Source: Combretum micranthum (taxonomy: Eukaryota; Streptophyta; Magnoliopsida; Myrtales; Combretaceae). From it: DNA of 64,000 nt. The notes under the pieces are model-generated. The model was given only the letters and a program-made list of their open reading frames with translations. It was not told the origin of the DNA and made no database searches. Shown one piece after another: positions 1 through 11,755 of this stretch. How positions within the stretch are numbered: position 1 is the stretch's first letter; each line of letters begins with the position of its first letter. The stretch covers positions 59,901-123,900 of the forward strand of contig JAMXBD010003369.1 in NCBI GenBank assembly GCA_024138025.1, written 5' to 3'. The position numbers and the translations under genes were made by a program.

Positions 1-1023
1 ATTATTTTTTTTTTTGTAGTTCTAAACTTTTTTTTTATTTAAGTAATTAACATTTACAATTAATGTCGTTAGTTTTTTGCATTAATTTTTGGCGCTTGGC
101 ACATTTTCATTTGATAAAATTGTTAACTTCAAATTAATATAATAACTAAATTATGATAAATTTAATAAATTAATTAAAAATAACAAAAAATCATGAAAAA
201 ATAATTTAAAATTATAAAAATAAAAAAATTATATAAAAACAAATAGGACAAGAATATATTTTACAAACAACTGCTGCTACCAGTGATTTTGGTCCCACCG
301 TTCTTTGTCCCTTCCATTATTGCTCACAACAAGTCCTTTTTCTCTCTCTTTCAATCTCTATTTTTTTAAATTATTCTCCTATACCTTTTGCAATCATTGG
401 CAAAACCAGTAGAGAAGGTTTGTAAAGCTTTCTAGAGAATTCAAACATGGCTGCAAAGGCAACAGTGCATTTTGTGATAATGAAAATTTAGAAACGGGAT
501 TCTCGAAATCTCTTGTATAATACATGATTTTGCAATTTAATTAAATCAATATTCAGTTATTGCAGCACAATATAATCTTGTGTGTGTGAAAAAAATAATG
601 TCTTAAAAATTGAGCATATAGCATTGATTTGTTAAAACTCTTAAAAGCAAAGAAGAGATATGAGAAAGAATTTAAAAGAAATGGAGGGAGGAAGAGAGAG
701 AGGGACCTATTGTGACTTGAGAGCCAAAAGGGAGGGAAGTTCAAGGGCAGTGGGACTAGAATTACTCATGGTGATTAGAATTTTAGTTATTTTTAATTAT
801 TTTATTAAATTTCTTTAAATTTATTTTATTAATTTGAATTAATGATTTCCAACAAATGAAAATATGCTAAGTGTGAAAACTTAATAGAAAAAACTAACAA
901 TATTAAAAAAAATTTTATTTGTAAGTTTTTTTAAAAGTTAAGGACCCAATAGAAAAAGAAAATAGGTTTAGGATTCGAATAGGAAAGTAGCGAACCGTTG
1001 AGGACTAAAACCGTACTTTTCCC
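1..1023. mobile_element. Mutator-like element with long terminal inverted repeats, left end cut by the window
   Basis: The two ends are imperfect inverted copies. The first 370 bases, with words such as gttagttttttgcattaa and cacattttcatttg, reappear as reverse complement in about 660-1023 (gttagttttttctattaa, catattttcatttg). The pairing continues inward through ggtcccacc / agtcccact. The right end reads ggactaaaaccgtacttttccc, which resembles the 'gtacggttttagtcc' ends of plant Mutator-like elements. Arms of several hundred bases around a short AT-rich core are typical of nonautonomous MULEs. No transposase is visible. The expected 9-bp TSD cannot be tested because the left end lies outside the window. 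Confidence 0.55.
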
Positions 1024-2464
1024 AATAAAATATACATTTAATTTTTTTTAATTTGTAAAATAGTTCTTTAAATGTTTTAAAATATGTAAATATTTGTTAG
1101 TTGAATTTTCATTCTTTAGAAAAGATATTAATTTTTTTTTTATAATTAAAAGGATGATGTCGCATTTGGTAATTGAACTTTGGTTGATTTTTCAACGAAT
1201 TACTTGAATTTTTATATTATCAATTTTAATACTTGATTGAACTTCTTATGGCCAATGGTGCAACCTATGTTAACTCCATGTAAAACTGCTTGTCTAGCTT
1301 CCACACCCCCCCCCCCAATGTGTGTTAAATGATTATTTCAATGAATATATTCATCACATCTTGAGCACACAAGACATATCGGTTTCACCATGCACATCAT
1401 CTAAGTGATGTATGCAAGACTTCATTAAACTAGATGGGTTGCCAGTCAACTTTTAATTAATAAAATACATATCTTGTGTAACTTCATCTAATTGGATCAT
1501 CCACCATAGTCTTCATTACCAAAACCTATCGAGTCTTAATGCAAATTCACATATAAATCATCAGTAGTACCTAAAATGTTAAAAGAATGATCGATGAAGA
1601 GCCTAGTATGTAGTAAACAATCACATGTTTACATGTCACACTTGTCTATTTTAATGCAACAACCACAGGTGTATGTATAAAGACTCTAACAATAAAGCAT
1701 TTCCAGCTTTCTAGAAATGCCAAAATGCATAGGAGTACTCATGACTCCCACTAAATAAACATGAAGTGTAAAGGGCCCCAAATCCAGTATGAAAGGCATT
1801 AACAAGCCTCTATTTAGAAAAGAAAAAAAATGATAGTAGCCTGTCCGATTCATCTCCTTATGTGCAACTATCAAAGAGCACAATCCATTACAATGCTTTA
1901 TGAAGGGTCTTATTCCTCCATATAACTCGTTGCAAATTCATCTCCACTTTAATTGATCATCCAATCTCAAAATTCCCCATAGACTATCCATCAAGTTGTC
2001 CCATGAATTCCTTCGAGACATAGGCATCTAATTACCACATCATCCCATAGTTAAGATTAAGCCCACAACCTAATCTAAAGGTGGCACTTCTAAGATTCAG
2101 TAGCCAAGCAGCAACCAACAAACATTTAGGCCATGTTTAAGCATTAGTTCGATTGTTAATTTTATGTTAAGGTTCACATGCTGTAGATCTTATTTTAGGA
2201 ATTAACTCATTTGTGTAAATTGAACTCGATTGTGGATAAATAATATTTACTAGGTTTTCTATGTCATTGATATTATTTAGCCAAATTGTCTAATTAATTA
2301 TATAGGTTTGAGTTGATTTGGTTACATTAACTAATTAGTGATCAACTTCATGGGTAACCAACTATTATTTAATTAAGAGTTAGTGTCCTAGGAACACAAA
2401 TCATATATCCAAGCACTTATATCCTAAATTGATTTTATCTTGTATCTTTATTACCATTAGGTTT
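1024..2464. other. AT-rich intergenic stretch, no gene seen
   Basis: No convincing coding region, LTR terminus or RNA gene was found here. ORFs are short and lack recognisable motifs. A run of about ten C's lies near 1306-1315. Confidence 0.5.
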
Positions 2465-2820
2465 TGTCATGACCCTAAAGTAAGCTTAGTAGAATTGGTT
2501 TAAAATCGTTATATCACGTGTGCACCCATAATATAAGGACTGCCTAACAAGTTAAGTTTGCAAGACTCTAATTAATTATTATCTCATTGTGTTGTACATA
2601 TATATAATTATTATGAAAATAGTTATGACCACAAGGACCAAGAGAATCAATATCCTACTAGATGACAAGATAAGATAAATATAGGTTTAGGAAAAGTATC
2701 AATTAGTTTTAATTAAGAAAGAAGACTTCATTTTTTAAGTCACATCTCTCAACTAGGTTTAGCCTATCAAGTTCTCAATCCTCTACTTATCTTGTGAAAT
2801 TTGATCCTTGGTACGCTCTG
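2465..2820 (-). repeat. Left piece of an old chromovirus-type LTR, host site of Athila A
   Basis: The stretch opens with tgtcatgaccctaaag, resembling the LTR start tgtcatgccccaaag of G1 and tgtcacgcccc of G2. Its 356-bp length fits the distance expected in a G2-like LTR before the part that resumes at 59473, where the landmark 'atgaccaacc...ggat..gcccTcc' appears at the matching offset. The sequence between is badly diverged. It could instead be unrelated intergenic DNA. Confidence 0.4.
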
Positions 2821-3616
2821 TGATTAATTGATTGATTAAAAAATACACTATTCTAATCCTTCTTTTCAATCAATATATAGCCAAGTATACCTATCATTCA
2901 TAGCATAGTTGATAAGAACAGGGTCTCCCACAAGGCTCAAAAATTTATTAGTATTTACTTATCCTTTTATTATCTACTCTAAAAACATATTGAAGATTAA
3001 CTATTATTATTATAACTATGATTGATCCTTATTTTTATATTACTACAAAATAGACCAACAACAAGATATAAGAATTTAATATTGTCCAACTCATCTAAAT
3101 GACACATTCCCCACAAGAATATTACTAAAGTCAATTTCCAATGACAATATCAATGATCATTCGTGCCTATTTAATCCATAAGATTCCTAAAATAGATTAG
3201 TATCATTTTCAGGACTAGTAATCACTAATCACACAAATCTACTAATTAGAATGTCTTATAATTAGTGGCAATTCAAGAATTGTATTATTGATCAATGAAT
3301 CTTTATATAAATCACTTAAAATGGAAGACTCTTGTAATTCTATTTGTAGTAACCTAAACAAACCTTTCTAATTATGCAAGATCTATTCATATATGCAATT
3401 TCTCAATGAACATATATGTAATATGACATAGAATCAATATTTTAGACATATCAATTTATGAAACAATATAAAACAGATAATCAAACTTGAAAAGAACATG
3501 AACTTTCATTAAAATGCAATTGAGTACACAACATATAGTAATATCTTAGGTTCTTGTTGTTTAGATGATGGATATCTACTCCTACATTACAAAACTATCA
3601 CAAACACTAAACATCT

Positions 3617-6600
3617 TGAAATGGCCTAAACCTAAAACATAACTAATTTAAATATATGGATCTAGTGCATGACTTATGTATGCATGTGTTAGTGAAATTT
3701 GTATATTTGTCTAATTGTTTTAAATTTTTTGGCATATAAGAAATAAATTTTACATGTTAAGTATGTTAATATGAATTGATGCGTGTATTGACTTAGTGTG
3801 AAGTATATGTGTTTGTATTAGTGTATTTGCATATCAGTATAAGTGTTATTGATAATTATATGGTGCTTGTGTTGATGTATGTGTAATGACATGTATAAAA
3901 TTTGGTTTAAAATAAGTTAACAAAGAACAAATATGTTCTCTACATAGTAGAATTTTTAGCCATGTTTGCAAGCCTAAAAACACATTAATTAGGTCCCAAA
4001 AAAGCCCAACTCCATACAAAATAAACCTACCCACTATGGCAGCCCCTAAAGTTAACTTAAGATAAGAATAAGCCTCATTTTTTTTTTTATCAAAAATAAC
4101 TCATCCAAAACAGACCCCAATCTTCACGAATTTTTCCTAAGTCTCCTTCCATTGTTTTTTCCAACAAGCCAACTTAAACCCTTATCAAGCCAACACCATA
4201 ATCTCAAGAAAGACAAGCTTGTTCAAGTGTTTATCATCAAGATGTAAAGCCTCTTAAGGTATGTGTGTTTGATTGTTACATGTATATTTGTAGTCAAGTT
4301 TTCTTGTGAGAATGAGTTTTATGTTAAATATGAGTTAGGAGAGTTCTATATGTTGATAATGGTTTGAGTAGTATATTGATGATTTAAGGATTTGTAGTAT
4401 GTGCTAAACATATAACTTGAAATGTAGAGATGTTTGAGATTTGAAGTAAGGAGTGTTGATGAAGTTGATGATGAGAAGTGTTTATGCATGAATTATGTTG
4501 TGTTGAGAAGTGAATCGTTGCTAATTGGGTTAAATAATGTTATAAGCATGAAAATGTGCTTGGTGAGTTCAAAATGAAGCGAGAAAGTGAATATGAGAAG
4601 TTGGTTTTGATAAAAGTATTTATGTTGGTTTATGTTGGAGTTGAGTTATGTATTTATGCATGGGTTATGGTTGCTGAGAGATGAGATAAGAAGTTAAAGA
4701 TGTTAATGTGATGGAGTAAATTTAATTTGATGTTTGATGTATATGATGAGGGGAATTTGTGTTTGATATTGTGTTTTGAAGTGGTAATTGTTATATGAAG
4801 TTTTTATGATGTTTAAGTTGTATTAAAACATGTAAAAGTTTATGGAATGAGTTAGGAAAACAGGGGAATTCGCGTTTAAAAGTTCTAGAGTACACGGGAA
4901 CATACATGGGCGTATACGAGAGAGGCAGATGAGATTTTAGCTTCTGAATACTTTTTTAACCTTTGCCCCACCTTGTACACGGGTGTTGTACATGTCATAA
5001 AACCTAAAAACTCGTTTTTTACCACGTTTTAGTGCCCTACACATTCGTGTATCTAGTCATGTACATTTCCCTATTCCGCAGCTTGTTAGTAAATTATCCA
5101 TAACTTTTTCATCCAAACTTTGATTGAGGTGATTCAAGTTGCTATGGAAATCTTAAAAAGAGATCTAAAAATTTCATGTTTTAAGTTTTTGCAAAATAAA
5201 AAAGTATAAATACTTAAATTTTACTTCTCTTTCCAGCTGTTATATTTTTCCAAACAAAATTTAAAACTTGTTTTTATTTGTTAAATGTGTGATTGCTTAC
5301 CAAATGGATTTTTTTGGACTAAAATGAGGTAGATAAGTGATAAGTGATGTATTATATTAGTTAATTGATTTAATTAACATGATTTAGGGGATTTATAGAT
5401 TAATAAGTAATTAGATTAATTATGGAAGTTAGTTGCAAAATGAAGTTAGTTGATAATCTTAAGTTCAACTTGGCTTAAATGAACTTGTTAAGCATGTAAA
5501 TGTTAAGTTAAGCTTATGTATGAATTATATTTGAATTTTATGAGTGTTGTGCTTAATGTTTAAAGCTAGTTATATTGTATACATGATTTAAAGTTATAGA
5601 TGATGATTTTATAAGTTAATATCATATTATTAGATGAATACTTGTTATGCTATACCTTTATGTAAGTTATCTTTGAAATCCTTAAATGTTGAGTTTAAAG
5701 TTAGTTATGCTTAAGTGTAATTCCAAATATAAGATGTTGAATTGATTTAAATGTTTTGAAAGTATATGCCTTGTTGATGCCTTGTCAATAAGAGACCATA
5801 AATAAAGTGAAAAGAAAATACTTTAACAAACAAGGGATAACTATCCATATATTGGTGGGGTGATATTCGTAGTCATAGTGGGCTTCCAAATTAGTATCTC
5901 TCAAATAGGTTAATAAAATGAGTTTGATATAAGCGGATAAAGAGTGTATGTTCTTATATGAGTTTAACTTTATAAGCAATTGCTTAAACCTATCTATTGT
6001 CTTATCTTATGGATTATATTTTGAGATAGTTTCTAATTCTTCTAGAGTATCCTCTAAGTTATATATCTGACTTATATTTTGAGGTTTTGATGGCTCTTTC
6101 ACCAAAGGAAATAAACTTGTTAGAGTTTTTGTCAAGTAATAGACACCATCACCGGGGTTCATGTTTTTTTATACAAACGATTATATATACCAGGTACGTA
6201 ATAACTTTCTTGTGACTGTTAAATTAGGCATATTCTAATAAACTTAACTAAAGATGAATTAAAGATTGTTTGAAATTGGTTGTGCTTGAGTCGTTAAATC
6301 TAGTTTGGGACGCGGCAACCTTGTCATGATACAATGACACGGTAGTTAGGAGCTTAGGCCACTTTTGTCATGATGCAATAACTTCATACCATGATGCAAT
6401 GGTGACTTCTTTTTAAATCGCTAGGTGGGTAATTGATAAGGTGGATAATATCAGGGTAACATTTGTTTATTCTTAAGAGGAAATAATATGATTTAATTTA
6501 ATGTTTATGGGAGTATGTGAATTAATTTATATTATGGATTAAGTTAAGTAAAGTTGAGTAATGGCTATTAACCCTAAATGAGATCACTAATCTTTTAGGT

Positions 6601-7723
6601 TAGATTTAGGAGATATAGGTATTCGAACTATCTATATCAACCCCCAGAGTAGTTGTTGTCAATGTTGTCAGAACCGGACCGGGGTTTGACCCGGGCAGGC
6701 TAGGGGGTTAAGGGTCGAGGGGTCGGACCGGGTTCAACCGGGGGTCGAACCGGGGTCACGAAAAAATAAAAATATAAGGGATAATTTAATTATAAAAGAT
6801 CAATATGTGTGTAATCACTCAATTAAATCTATATTTGGATAAAATTCATCAATTAATTATTAAATAAATATGATTTAATGATTATATTTTATAAATTTAT
6901 AATAAAGTATGAATAAATATTTAAATTTATAATTTTTATTTTATTTTTTTATTTTTTTATTTTTTGGATCCGGGTCAACCGGTCCGGGTCGACCGATTCA
7001 ACGGGCTCAGGTCGACCGGTTCAACCGGTTCGACTACCCGGGTTGACCGGTTCAACCCGGGTCTCGCCGGTTCGTTGCAAAAACGAATTTTAGGCGAGAC
7101 CCGGCCCGGCATTGGTACCGGTTCCGGTCGAACCGGCCGGTCCGGGCCGGTTTTGACTACCATGGTTGTTGTTACTCAGGACCCCCAGATTCTCAAGTTT
7201 GAATCGAAGTTTGAATACTCCAATGTTGTTTTATTCACATGATCAAAGATAATTAAATTGATGATTGTTGCGTTTGCATATAGTTTAAGTGTGCTTGCTA
7301 TTCATATTTGCTTGTGTTGTTGCGTACTGAGCCTCTGGCTCATTCCTTATCTTTTTAGGTTTGTTGAAGATGATGAGTTCTTAACCAGTTTGGATTTTGG
7401 ATCCAATTTTGAGGACTTTTTGGATGACTAGGAGTTTGAGACCGATTATGGCTTTTGATGAAAGTTTTTATAATAGATTAATATAGAAGTTTTGTTAAAG
7501 CTTTTATTATATTTTGTATAATGTTATAATATCTCTATATGTTTGTTAATGGGTTGTTTACAAGTCTATCTTTGTAGTATCTTGTATGTGTTTATATATG
7601 TGTGAGAACTATGTTTCAAGCCTTAAGGGCATAAAAGAAAAATATTTTAATTTATGCAGGTTATATGTGGTTAGGGATTCGAATTCACTGTTTTTACATA
7701 AGTGGTGAATCTGGGTCTTTACA
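3617..7723 (-). mobile_element. Solo LTR S1, 4.1 kb, inside the left LTR of A
   Basis: The segment starts tgaaatggcc and ends gggtctttaca, i.e. TG...CA ends. It is flanked by catct (3612-3616) and tatct (7724-7728). The other LTR copy of A lacks it and runs straight through catctcttacaaagaagc. No PBS, gag or pol was found, so a solo LTR is the simplest reading. The minus orientation is inferred from the TGTAAA-type end shared with G1 and G2. The family differs from G1/G2. It holds a hAT MITE (6660-7164) and a cluster of tacacg/cgtgta words at 4880-5075. Confidence 0.7.
6660..7164. mobile_element. hAT-type MITE M1 with GC-rich ACCGG arms
   Basis: The 8-bp target duplication gttgttgt is exact at 6652-6659 and 7165-7172. 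The inverted ends are caatgttgtcagaaccgg and, reversed from the right, catggtagtcaaaaccgg. Both arms (about 6660-6765 and 6965-7164) are packed with accggttcaacc-like words, and the middle is AT-rich. There is no transposase. The ORFs read across it only reflect the repeated arms. Confidence 0.78.
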
Positions 7724-10700
7724 TATCTATTATAGTGAAGCACTAAAATGGAAGGAATACACCTTAGAAGAACAATCTTGAATCATCTTCTTGATCAAAT
7801 TCTCTCTCTTGGATGCTCTGTTCTTAAAGGCTCTAAAAACTATGTTTTTAATGTAGGAAATTTATGATATAATGAATTTTTTTAACGCTGTGCACACATT
7901 TATACTTGTGAAATGTCTAATATATCCTTAAAATTAGGATAAACTTTAAGTTGCTAAGATATTTTAAAACATTTGAGCGAGTATTCAAAAAATATATAGA
8001 ATAAGCATGGTCACCTTCATCCAATTGTGCATTTTTCATATCAGTTATAACTGACATTCGAGAAAGGACACGGCATAAGCACAAAATAATGTATCTAATC
8101 GTGTTTCTTACTGTGTCTCCAATACTATCATGCCTCGTGTATCTCACCGATGTTGTAATACACTTGAACCTAAAATTGCATGAGTAGAACATAAGCCCTT
8201 ACATAGAGGTCGGCATGGTTCAGGTCGGTTTTGGACCCGAAACCGAAACCAGAACCACCAGAGCTCGGGTGGTTCACTGTTTCATGAAAATCGCCAGTTC
8301 TAGCGGTTCCAGTTTCGGTTCCAGTTCTAGTTCCATGCGAACCGTGAACCAGTTTTTTTTTTTAATTAATCGAAAAATAAAAAAAACCCTAAAATCAACA
8401 AAAGCAATTACAACTTATTTATACCCAAAATAAACATTTAAAATTTTTCCAAATAAAATACAATGATTAGCAAATAATAAACACAATTACGGAACATATA
8501 GTAGTTGATTAACATACAGGCAAACGATGACAAGTAAATTTCATTGCGCTAGACATTACATATTACCTCAATAACAACATGAGCACACTAACTACTAAAA
8601 CAATAAATAACTAACTAGAATTACATAGTTCATTGATCCTGACTACAACACCAACACCCATGGTAGAATAATATCAATCAATTACATGTAAACTCAATGC
8701 TCATTGGCCTAGACTAGTCCCCGGAGAGATCACAGCTATGCTTTCCACAGATGAGTTGAAGTCACTGAAATACTCGTCTTCCTCACTTGAGCAGTCCTTC
8801 AAGTCTTGCTGCCGTCGTTCTGCACGAGTCCAATTATGGTTGCAAGCTAGTACCTCAACCGTCGTGGGACCATACCTGTCACGCCCCAAGGGATACCCTA
8901 AACATAAAAGTCCACCACACTCAATATTAAAGCTTAAGTATGACAAACTCAGCCACTCCCAAAAGCTTTGATATTAAGTGTAAGGCGTGCTATCACAAAT
9001 TTAGAGGACCATACATGGAATTATGAAGCTTAAGAAGATATAATAACATATTAAGAAAAGAGGATTCATAATATTCATTTATTCATAACATTGATCTTAC
9101 GAAACTTAGGGACATTTCCCTTATTCACAAATCTATTACAAGAGTATTTCTACAACTTATCCAATACTAACTTTATCTTGAAATTCCTTAACTAAAAGGG
9201 AAGTACCTGGCTGCAGGGTCCACGTGGCCTCAACCACAAATATGTGAACCACAAAAGATATCTATAAGGGTATAAGCTAATAGGCTTAGTGAGAACTATT
9301 TCCATAAATAACTTCTTGTATAAAAAATTCAAACAATTTGTTTAAGTAATTAAATGGAATGCAACATACATGTGGGCAAACAAGGCATATAGTTTTTCGG
9401 GAACTATATTTTGAATGGATTTACGCCCTTCATTCGGGGTTTGGTGATACGTAATCTCAAAACAAGTAGTTTTAGTTAAAAAGATTTATACTTTCGATCA
9501 ATATCGCCAAGCATATGAAATCTACTTAAATTGAGCCTTGCTTTCGGATCTTCCGCCAAGCATTTCCTTCATGTCGTCAAGCAATCGCTTTTGGTCACTC
9601 CGCCAAGTGTTGCTTTCGACCTGAGCTACGATCCTTCTCACCCAAGGATAATAACCCAATGCAATGTGACTCACTTCATGGTATGCATGAATCCATTTAT
9701 TTATAATATCATAACATTATTATTATCATATTTAAGGTGATTAAAGAATCTCATACAAATCAAGTGTTATTCTAAAACAAACATTAAATCAATTCCGGCC
9801 TCGATATTCTTAGGATTCTTTGAAAGAATTATCTTACATATATATCAATTTGTCTTTTCTTAATTCTAATGCAACTAAATTACAAGCATAAACAAGTAAA
9901 GTATTTTAAGGAAATAAACTCACGATGCCATGTCAACTATTCTTCTACACGAATGAGTCGCTTACATAATCCTCTTAATAGAAATAGTCTTTGGGGTATA
10001 GGTATTCTTCTTCGGAATCACCTAGCCAAAGAAAATACCCAAAATGAGTATTTCTTGATGATATTCTTGAATTTTGGCAAAACAATGTCATGAGAACGTC
10101 AAAATTCATGTAAAGGAGAATTACAATTTAAAATGGCCATAACTTGGTCATTTTAACTCGGAATTGCGCATATAATATACTGATTTCTACCTACTCGAAA
10201 AGATCTATCAATATCTAAAACTATTTTTATCAAACTAAACCATTTAGGCCCCGAAATAGTGGTCATCAGATTCACCACGAGTTTGCTATCTCAAAAACAA
10301 TTTTGGTTCAAACTTTAAATCATTCAAAATTTATTTGATAAATACGTAGTTATCTATACAATTGAAAAATCCTCTTTTTATGGCTACTTTGTTCATGTTT
10401 AAGTGTTTGTGCATCCATGTTTCTTAAGTAAAACAATGACAATTTGGTGTTTTAGAAATCTATAGTTTACAAGAAATTAATCTTTTAAAATGAATACTTC
10501 GATTCTTTTGTTTTCAAAGAATTTCTTTATGTTTGACCTATTATTTTTTTCCTAGTTGACTTTTTCGAAAAGCAATTTTCTTTTAAATTCTCTATATTAG
10601 TGCTACTTTTCCTATTTATTTTCTACACCATTTTTCTTTGACCATTTGTTTGAAAAGATTTTAGTTTGAAAATTCCTATTCCTTTCTTATGTTATGTTTT

Positions 10701-11643
10701 TCATAGAGATAATTTTTGTATAAAAAATCATTTTCTTTTTGAAAAACAAAGTGGAATCACGAATGATTTAAAAACTTTTCCTAACAAAAGTAGTTTCTAA
10801 AATTGTAGTGGGTTCTTCTAATAACTTGAAAAGAAATGAATTTATTTTTGTTAAACCATAGATTTTATATTTCTTATAAACTTATAACTAAATAACAAAA
10901 TATCCTTTTTTTTATCAAGTATTTTTAGAGCTTTGAAAAATTTGGACAACAATCATTATGGCTTGATCTTATTATAATAACAAGCAAAAATAACAAAAAT
11001 AATAAATAAAGTCAAGTATTGGGAGTCTTAGCTTCTTCAAGGCTCCTGAGACTAAGAATAGACTAGTCCCAAAAGAAAAACAAAATGAAAGAAAGAAAAA
11101 ATTGTTTTGACTTGATGAGGACAAGTCTAAGACTAGAGACTAGTCTTAAAATAGCAAGAAATAAATAAATTGCAATGAAAAAAATAAATAAATTACTTTG
11201 CATGGAATAAATAAATTGCAAGTGAGCTTATATGCTCTAAAGAATATATATATTATATATATATAGATAGATACATAATACTTAGATATAGTAATAATAA
11301 TATGAACAAAATAACAACATAAACATAAATAGATTTCCATGAACAAGAATAATACATGAACATAGTGTAGCTTCCATAACATTTAGTTTTTAGAAACTCA
11401 TACCATGGTCATGTAAAGTTACATGACATGAGGAGAATAAAATAATAAGAAACGTTTACCTAAAGAAGGTTTTTGGAGAGTTATGTGGTTATGAGTTTTG
11501 TGTAGGTAGAAAGTGGTTTTGGGATTATTTTGAGAGAGTTTTGGGAGGATATCTGGAGAGAGTTTTGAGAGGAAAGTTTGAGAGAGTTTTTGTAGAGAAT
11601 TTATGAGTAGTAAATGTGTGAAAGTAGTGAAAGAGGAAGAGGG

Positions 11644-11651
11644 TATTTATA
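11644..11651 (-). promoter_or_regulatory. TATA box of solo LTR S2
   Basis: The minus strand reads TATAAATACCC, followed downstream by a CT-rich stretch. It lies about 730 bp from the LTR start in element sense, matching the TATA positions in G1 and G2. Confidence 0.55.
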
Positions 11652-11720
11652 AGAAATGAGGAGTGAATTTTTATGTGATTTAAATAAAAGAAAATTGAAA
11701 CAAAATTGAGATGGACGAAT

Positions 11721-11723
11721 GGG

Positions 11724-11750
<27 letters not shown>
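11721..11750. repeat. Poly-G run of 30
   Basis: Thirty G's are bounded by atggacgaat and cgccgtccat. The tract lies where the G1 and G2 LTRs also have G-rich runs. Confidence 0.9.

Positions 11751-11755
<5 letters not shown>

Noticed and set aside
6964..7242. 92-residue ORF rich in Arg/Gly/Thr on the plus strand and its mirror ORF on the minus strand
   Set aside because: It is read through the repeated accggttc arms of MITE M1. The periodic composition comes from the repeat, not from a gene.
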